Assembly (NCBI GenBank): GCA_015060225.1
Contig: SUYX01000009.1
Coordinates: forward strand, 1 to 64,000
DNA: 64,000 bases
Direction: 5' to 3'
Origin: Bacteroidales bacterium
GTDB lineage: Bacteria > Bacteroidota > Bacteroidia > Bacteroidales > UBA932
Below are positions 59,597 to 64,000 of the stretch, piece by piece (the stretch's first letter is position 1; each line of letters starts with the position of its first letter). The position numbers and the translations under genes were made by a program. The notes under the pieces are model-generated. The model was not told the origin of the DNA. It saw nothing but the letters and a program-made list of their open reading frames with translations, and did no database searches.

Positions 59597-60520
59597 ATGG
59601 CTTTAGATGATGAAATTCTTCTCAGGTTCAAAAATGACGGACCGTTTTGGCATTTGTGCACTCCAGGACAGTTGTCGGGAATATTATTTTGTGCCAAGAA
59701 GGATTATGTTTATGCAATGAATTTGGTGGCTTTGTGCATCGCTATCCATTGCGGCAGGGTGAAAATTTATACTTTTCAGATTATGAGCAACCACTTCCAT
59801 TTTGTATTGTCGGGAAGTAAGGAAAATGTTCTGTTGTTTTTCAATGAGTTGAGGAGGCGTCTTCACAGATTTTTTGCATATAGGAAGGAGGCTGCCAAAA
59901 TGAAGGAGTTCGAGTGCAATCTCTTTGAAGTATGTGATTTGATGTATTTGAGGAGTGTTATAGCATATGTTAATAGGAATGGTTTTATGGTAAACAGACG
60001 GGTGACTCCGTTTTCTTATCAGTGGGGTGCCAATAGGTTTATGTTCAGTCAACTGCATCTTTTTGAGCAGATGCGTCCGATTTCTGATGTGCCCCAGAGG
60101 GAACGTCAGAGGATTTTTCATTCTCATTTCAATTGTTTTCCCGACAGTTATTTTTTTGTAAATGATTATGTGTCACCTGTCTGCTACTGTAAAATTACTG
60201 AGTGTGAGAGTTTTTTCTTTAGTTCTCACCATTATTTTTCGTTTCTTTCCCGACGGGTTGAGGCGTTTGCGGATATTGCACGGGAACTGGGGGATATGAT
60301 TACTTTTACAGATGATGAGATTTATCTTGCTGCACTTTCGTATTCAAATAAGCAATTTAATGAGAAGTCCATTAAGTCACTGGATAAAACGCAGAAGACT
60401 GAGCTTGCGAAAGTGTTGCGGTACAATTATAATGGCACACATAAGCAGATAGCCAGGGTGCTTAATATGGAATTGAGATACATTGAGGCGCTTTTTCCTG
60501 TGCCTATTGGTGGAAAGTAG
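59597..60520 (+). CDS. IS200-like HUH (RAYT-type) transposase
   Basis: A 307-residue Y1-type single-strand DNA transposase-like protein. The HUH motif is seen as MSNHFHFVL (His-Phe-His) near residue 70, and the candidate catalytic tyrosine lies in VIAYVNRNGF near 129, followed by SYQWGANRFMF. The longer C-terminal part and the absence of IS200/IS605 ends place it with domesticated REP-associated proteins rather than an ordinary insertion sequence. It is bracketed by two direct arrays of related 51-bp units, one ending 150 bases before and one starting 20 bases after, which strongly suggests a functional link. ATG 59597 is chosen; GTG 59567 is possible. Confidence 0.82.
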   Translation: MALDDEILLRFKNDGPFWHLCTPGQLSGILFCAKKDYVYAMNLVALCIAIHCGRVKIYTFQIMSNHFHFVLSGSKENVLLFFNELRRRLHRFFAYRKEAAKMKEFECNLFEVCDLMYLRSVIAYVNRNGFMVNRRVTPFSYQWGANRFMFSQLHLFEQMRPISDVPQRERQRIFHSHFNCFPDSYFFVNDYVSPVCYCKITECESFFFSSHHYFSFLSRRVEAFADIARELGDMITFTDDEIYLAALSYSNKQFNEKSIKSLDKTQKTELAKVLRYNYNGTHKQIARVLNMELRYIEALFPVPIGGK

Positions 60521-60538
60521 AGGTGCATGTAGTTAGTA

Positions 60539-61048
60539 AAGCGTTGTTGCGCGGTATGGCACTGCATCAGAAAAGGGCAATTTTGCAGCGCGAATAGTTA
60601 CGCTGTATGGAACTGCTTCGGGATTGGGCAATTTTGCAGCGGAGATGGTTACGGTGAGTGGCATTGCATCAGAAAAGGGCAATTTTGTAGCGCGAATAGT
60701 TACGCTGTGTGGAACTGCTTCGGGATTGGGCAATTTTGCAGCGGAGATAGTTACGCTGTATGGAACTGCTTCAGGATTGGGCATTTTTGCAGCGGAGATG
60801 GTTACGGTGAGTGGAACTGCATCAAAATAGGGCAATTTTGCAGCACGAATAGTTACGCTGTATGGAACTGCTTCGGGATTGGGTATTTTTGCAGCGGAGA
60901 TGGTTACGGTGAGTGGAACTGCATCAAAATAGGGCAATTTTGCAGCGCGAATAGTTACGCTGTATGGAACTGCTTCGTGATTGGGCATTTTTGCAGCGGA
61001 GATGGTTACGGTGAGTGGAACTGCATCAGAAAAGGGCAATTTTGCAGC
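60539..61048. repeat. 51-bp tandem repeat array right of the transposase
   Basis: Ten units (starts 60539, 60590 and every 51 bases to 60998), in the same orientation as the left array and sharing GGAACTGC, GGGCA and TTTTGCAGC. Two subtypes mostly alternate: GCGAATAGTTACGCTGTA and GGAGATGGTTACGGTGAG, giving a 102-base higher-order unit. From 61049 to 61160 short AGTGCAG/ATCAG words recur without clear period. Confidence 0.95.
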
Positions 61049-61242
61049 GCGAATTTAGTGAAAGTAGTGAGATCAGTGCAGTCCGGCGCATATTAGTGCA
61101 GATCAGAGCGGATTAGTGTATATCAGAACATATCAGTGCAGAACAGTGCAGAGAGAGTCGGATACTGCCAAATTGTCATAAAAATTCATTTGGTCAATTA
61201 TTTGAACGGATTCTGTTGTGAGATGTTTAATTATTTACAATT

Positions 61243-61251
61243 AAAGGAGGT
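61243..61251 (+). promoter_or_regulatory. Strong ribosome binding site of clpB
   Basis: AAAGGAGGT, 5 bases before the ATG. Most other genes in the window lack such a site, and its position supports 61257 as the true start and therefore the absence of an N-terminal domain. Confidence 0.7.
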
Positions 61252-61256
61252 AAGAG

Positions 61257-63482
61257 ATGAACAGTTATAATCAGCAGAATGAGCAGGGTGGCGCTTTGGA
61301 GCGCTATGCGGTGAATTTGATCAAATTGGCCAGACAGGGAAAATTGGATCCGGTTATCGGGAGGGATGAGGAGATAAGGAGGGTACTTCAGATTTTGAGC
61401 CGCAGGACCAAGAACAATCCTATTCTTGTTGGTGAACCGGGTGTGGGCAAGACTGCCATTGCAGAGGGGCTTGCACAGAGGATAGTTAGCGGTGATGTGG
61501 CTGAGAACCTCAAGAACAAGCTCATTTATTCCCTTGATATGGGTTCCCTTATTGCAGGTGCTAAGTATCAGGGTGAGTTTGAGGAGCGTCTTAAAGGGGT
61601 TGTTAAGGAGGTGATTGACAGTCAGGGTGAGATTATTCTGTACATAGATGAGATTCATACTCTTGTGGGGGCAGGCAAGAGCAGCGGTGCAATGGATGCG
61701 GCAAATATTCTTAAGCCTGCACTTGCCCGTGGCGAGTTGCGTACCGTAGGTGCTACTACATTGGATGAGTATCAGAAATATTTTGAGCAGGACAAGGCCC
61801 TTGAGCGCCGTTTTCAGATGGTTATGGTGGATGAGCCTACTCCGGCCGAGAGCATTTCCATTCTCCGCGGCCTTAAGGAGAAGTATGAGAACCACCATAA
61901 GGTCCGTATTGAGGATGATGCAATCATCGCAGCAGTTGACCTTTCGCACAGGTACATTACCAACCGTTTTCTTCCCGACAAAGCCATAGACCTTATTGAT
62001 GAGGCGGCTTCAAAACTCCGTCTGGAGATGAACTCGGTGCCGGAGAAGATTGATGAACTGAACAGGAAGATCAAGCAGCTGGAGATTGAGAAGGCAGCCA
62101 TAAAGAGGGAGGGCAAGTCTCCTAAACTTCAGGAGATTGTCTCGCAGCTGGAGAGCCTCCAGACTGAGCAGAAGGTGTATGACAAGCAATGGCGTCAGGA
62201 GAAAAAGCTGCTTGATTCTATCCAGAGCAAGCGGCTTGAACTGGAGAATCTTAAGATTAAGGCAGATGAGGCCGAGCGTAACGGTGATTACGGTAAGGTG
62301 GCGGAGATCCGTTATGGAAAGATGGTTGAACTGCAGAATGAGATAGATTCATTGCAAGCTGAGAAGGCTGCCAACGAGAATCCTCTTATAAATGAAGAGG
62401 TTAATCCTGAGGATATAGCGGAGGTGGTATCACGCTGGACAGGGATTCCTGTCAAGAGGATGCTCCAGAGCGAAAAGGACAAGCTGCTGCATCTTGAGGA
62501 GGAACTTCACAAGAGGGTTGTTGGGCAGGACGAAGCAATTAAGGCGGTATCTGATGCCGTAAGGCGCTCACGTGCAGGTTTGCAGAATGAAAAACGTCCA
62601 TTGGGGTCGTTCCTGTTCCTTGGTACTACCGGTGTGGGCAAGACCGAGCTTGCGAAGGCTTTGGCAGAGTTCCTGTTCAATGACGAGAATCTGATGACCA
62701 GAATTGATATGAGCGAGTATCAGGAGAGCTTTGCCGTTACCCGTCTTGTAGGTGCGCCTCCGGGTTATGTAGGATATGATGAGGGGGGACAGCTTACAGA
62801 GGCAGTGCGCCGCAAACCATATTCGGTAGTTTTGTTTGATGAGATAGAGAAGGCTCATCCCGATGTTTTCAATCTCCTTCTTCAAGTACTTGATGATGGC
62901 CGCCTTACTGACGGCAAGGGGAGAACTGTGAATTTCAAGAACACAATTCTTATTATGACCAGTAATGTGGGGAGCGACATCATACAGGAGTATATGGGGA
63001 GGATAAATGCCCTTTCGGATGGTACTGTTTCCTCTTCGGATGGTCCAACAGAAGAAATGGCTGCAGGAAGCGGAAGAAGCGGCAAGTTGGCAGAGCAGAA
63101 GGATATGCTGCTGGAAGATTGCAAGAATGCAGTTATGGAGGTGCTGAAAAGGAGTGTAAGGCCGGAGTTCCTCAACAGGATTGATGAGGTGATAATGTTT
63201 GAACCCCTCACTGCTGCCAATATAAAGGAGATCCTGATGCTTCAGATACACCAGATTCAGGCAATGCTTCAGGAGAAGGGTATCAACCTTACATTTACTC
63301 CGGAGGCTCTTGATTACCTGGCATCCAAAGGCTATGATCCTGCATATGGTGCAAGGCCAATAAAGCGTTTGCTGCAGAAGGAGCTCATCAACGAACTTGC
63401 TACCCAGATTATTGGGGGAAATGTCTCCGCCCAGGGTGAGGTTTCGGTAGATTGCACAGATGGTGCACTGAGTATTTGTTGA
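61257..63482 (+). CDS. clpB: ClpB-type disaggregase lacking the N-terminal domain
   Basis: A 741-residue Hsp100. It starts almost directly at D1 ([20 protein letters not shown] at residue 14) with no Clp_N domain, so about 140 residues of the usual ClpB are missing. D1 has [13 protein letters not shown] and [13 protein letters not shown] full coiled-coil middle domain (about 250-375) marks it as ClpB. D2 has [14 protein letters not shown] and [10 protein letters not shown]. In D2 a Ser/Gly-rich insert ([20 protein letters not shown] then SGRSG) near 580-605 is unusual. It refolds aggregates with DnaK. ATG 61257 follows a good ribosome site (AAAGGAGGT, 61243-61251), rare in this genome. Confidence 0.92.
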   Translation: MNSYNQQNEQGGALERYAVNLIKLARQGKLDPVIGRDEEIRRVLQILSRRTKNNPILVGEPGVGKTAIAEGLAQRIVSGDVAENLKNKLIYSLDMGSLIAGAKYQGEFEERLKGVVKEVIDSQGEIILYIDEIHTLVGAGKSSGAMDAANILKPALARGELRTVGATTLDEYQKYFEQDKALERRFQMVMVDEPTPAESISILRGLKEKYENHHKVRIEDDAIIAAVDLSHRYITNRFLPDKAIDLIDEAASKLRLEMNSVPEKIDELNRKIKQLEIEKAAIKREGKSPKLQEIVSQLESLQTEQKVYDKQWRQEKKLLDSIQSKRLELENLKIKADEAERNGDYGKVAEIRYGKMVELQNEIDSLQAEKAANENPLINEEVNPEDIAEVVSRWTGIPVKRMLQSEKDKLLHLEEELHKRVVGQDEAIKAVSDAVRRSRAGLQNEKRPLGSFLFLGTTGVGKTELAKALAEFLFNDENLMTRIDMSEYQESFAVTRLVGAPPGYVGYDEGGQLTEAVRRKPYSVVLFDEIEKAHPDVFNLLLQVLDDGRLTDGKGRTVNFKNTILIMTSNVGSDIIQEYMGRINALSDGTVSSSDGPTEEMAAGSGRSGKLAEQKDMLLEDCKNAVMEVLKRSVRPEFLNRIDEVIMFEPLTAANIKEILMLQIHQIQAMLQEKGINLTFTPEALDYLASKGYDPAYGARPIKRLLQKELINELATQIIGGNVSAQGEVSVDCTDGALSIC

Positions 63483-63539
63483 TTGGGTGCCGCTATTATG
63501 ATAAACTGGGTGACTCCAATGCCCGTTTATGAGTAGGTA

Positions 63540-63569
63540 ACCCCCGTCAGAATTTGTTCTGGTGGGGGT
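63540..63569 (+). terminator. clpB terminator
   Basis: ACCCCCGTCAGAA and TTCTGGTGGGGGT pair along 13 positions (two wobbles) around TTTG. TATCTTTG (63571-63578), a possible -7 element, follows directly. Confidence 0.85.
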
Positions 63570-63599
63570 ATATCTTTGTCATGATGATTTTTTGTCACC

Positions 63600-63760
63600 C
63601 TAATTTGTGGACGGACGCTCCCCTTCAGGTTGCTTTTGTCCATGCTGGGGATGCCTGGCATGGATGTAAGCCGCCACTAAGTTGTGTTCATTTACGCTGG
63701 AGGGTAATTTTGTGGAAGTAGTGCCGGACAATGTGGCTTGCCCATAAACGGTGGTATTTT
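63600..63760. repeat. Degenerate TTTGTGGAC / TTTGTCCA repeats
   Basis: TTTGTGGACGGACG, TTTTGTCCATGCTGGGGATG then CCTGGCATGGATG, TTTTGTGGAAG and TTTTTGTGGATGG resemble the units at 33589-33795. Too degenerate for a period. No gene is seen between 63483 and 63811. Confidence 0.45.
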
Positions 63761-63769
63761 TGTGGATGG

Positions 63770-63800
63770 TTTGAGAGTGACGGTATTTTTGCTAATTTTG
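63770..63800 (+). promoter_or_regulatory. Promoter of the truncated last gene
   Basis: TTTG (63770-63773), 19 bases, TAATTTTG (63793-63800), 11 bases before the first ATG at 63812. Confidence 0.75.
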
Positions 63801-63811
63801 CAGATATTTGG

Positions 63812-64000
63812 ATGATTATGTTCAGTTTTGTAAAAAATAGTATTAGACGTAGGGTGCTGAAGGGTGTTGAGCCGTTCAGAGGGGCAAAGCAGGAGTTTCC
63901 ACAGATTGATAAGATCAGTTGTCTGGGGGTATTGTGCAAGGTGGAGAGTATAGCTGATGTGGAGGCTTTTGGGGAAATGGTTCAATTTTTGAAAGGTTTT
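63812..64000 (+). CDS. Hypothetical protein, cut by the window end
   Basis: Open from ATG 63812 (or 63818) to the end of the window, 63 residues visible, no stop. The sequence IRRRVLKGVEPFRGAKQEFP then IDKISCLGVLCKVES recalls short Bacteroidota proteins of the DUF6913 type, but only the N-terminus is available, so the family is tentative. It has no signal peptide. A full promoter lies directly upstream. Confidence 0.6.
   Translation, partial: MIMFSFVKNSIRRRVLKGVEPFRGAKQEFPQIDKISCLGVLCKVESIADVEAFGEMVQFLKGF

Noticed and set aside
59597-60520. Ordinary IS200/IS605 insertion sequence
   Set aside because: No element ends, no TnpB partner and no target-like flanks are visible; the C-terminus is longer and the gene is framed by arrays.
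58756-61096. Long open frames on both strands through the 51-bp arrays (up to 182 codons), as repeat-protein genes
   Set aside because: The period is a multiple of three, so any frame without a stop in one unit stays open; frames exist on both strands and have no promoter or convincing start.

Overview
The window looks like a chromosomal segment of a Bacteroidota bacterium, most likely order Bacteroidales. The evidence is the repeated presence of the Bacteroidota promoter form (TTTG, about 19 bases, then TAnnTTTG), the scarcity of Shine-Dalgarno sequences, and the gene families present: DPP-IV-like S9 peptidase, C1B-type aminopeptidases, tandem GH3 lipid/periplasmic enzymes, RluA with the long coiled-coil N-terminal extension, ClpC plus ClpB, DUF2589, DUF4160/DUF2442. 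Genus cannot be fixed from what is visible.

Layout. Bases 1-8200 are an accessory zone. Single accessory genes (AAA ATPase, two DUF2589 proteins plus an unknown, a DUF2442 gene with a broken DUF4160 partner, a class II Fic protein, a conserved hypothetical, ugd) are separated by six copies of one hairpin repeat, and two gene remnants (Bro-N-type antirepressor, DUF4160) carry internal deletions. Next comes a complete-looking retron: a non-coding RNA with a clear a1/a2 duplex (8228-8354) followed by a reverse transcriptase fused to a TOPRIM domain (8361-10052). Then follow the dTDP-L-rhamnose genes rfbA-rfbC-rfbD-rfbB (10144-13728) with two perfect DnaA boxes upstream, tRNA-Leu(CAG), a large membrane protein, galE, and a fimbrillin-like lipoprotein with a Big2 domain.

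From 19.8 to 33.2 kb the content is ordinary: sugar acetyltransferase, transaldolase-like aldolase, RluA, K+/H+ antiporter, PAP2 phosphatase, a long RluA, TilS, a GH18 lipoprotein, a TlpA-like thioredoxin, a metallophosphoesterase, a DMT exporter and an acetyltransferase-like gene. From 33.3 to 46.2 kb: tRNA-Lys(TTT), a tandem-repeat spacer, clpC, gyrA, a TPR protein, a HAMP-like membrane protein, trkH, a RecD-like helicase and a DPP-IV-like peptidase. From 46.3 to 64 kb: a 113-bp inverted-repeat element, a THUMP-like methyltransferase, MATE, phosphoglucomutase, two GH3 enzymes, pssA, two C1 peptidases, an IS200-like (RAYT-type) HUH transposase sitting between two arrays of 51-bp repeats, and a ClpB that lacks its N-terminal domain.

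The most striking general property is minisatellite expansion. Arrays with 51-bp period recur at four places with unrelated unit sequences, and 48-bp, 51-bp and 18-bp arrays are inserted in frame in otherwise conserved enzyme genes. A short word (GTCGGGA/TCCCGAC) is also far commoner than chance by hand count. The retron and the transposase-plus-arrays locus are the best candidates for an interesting system.
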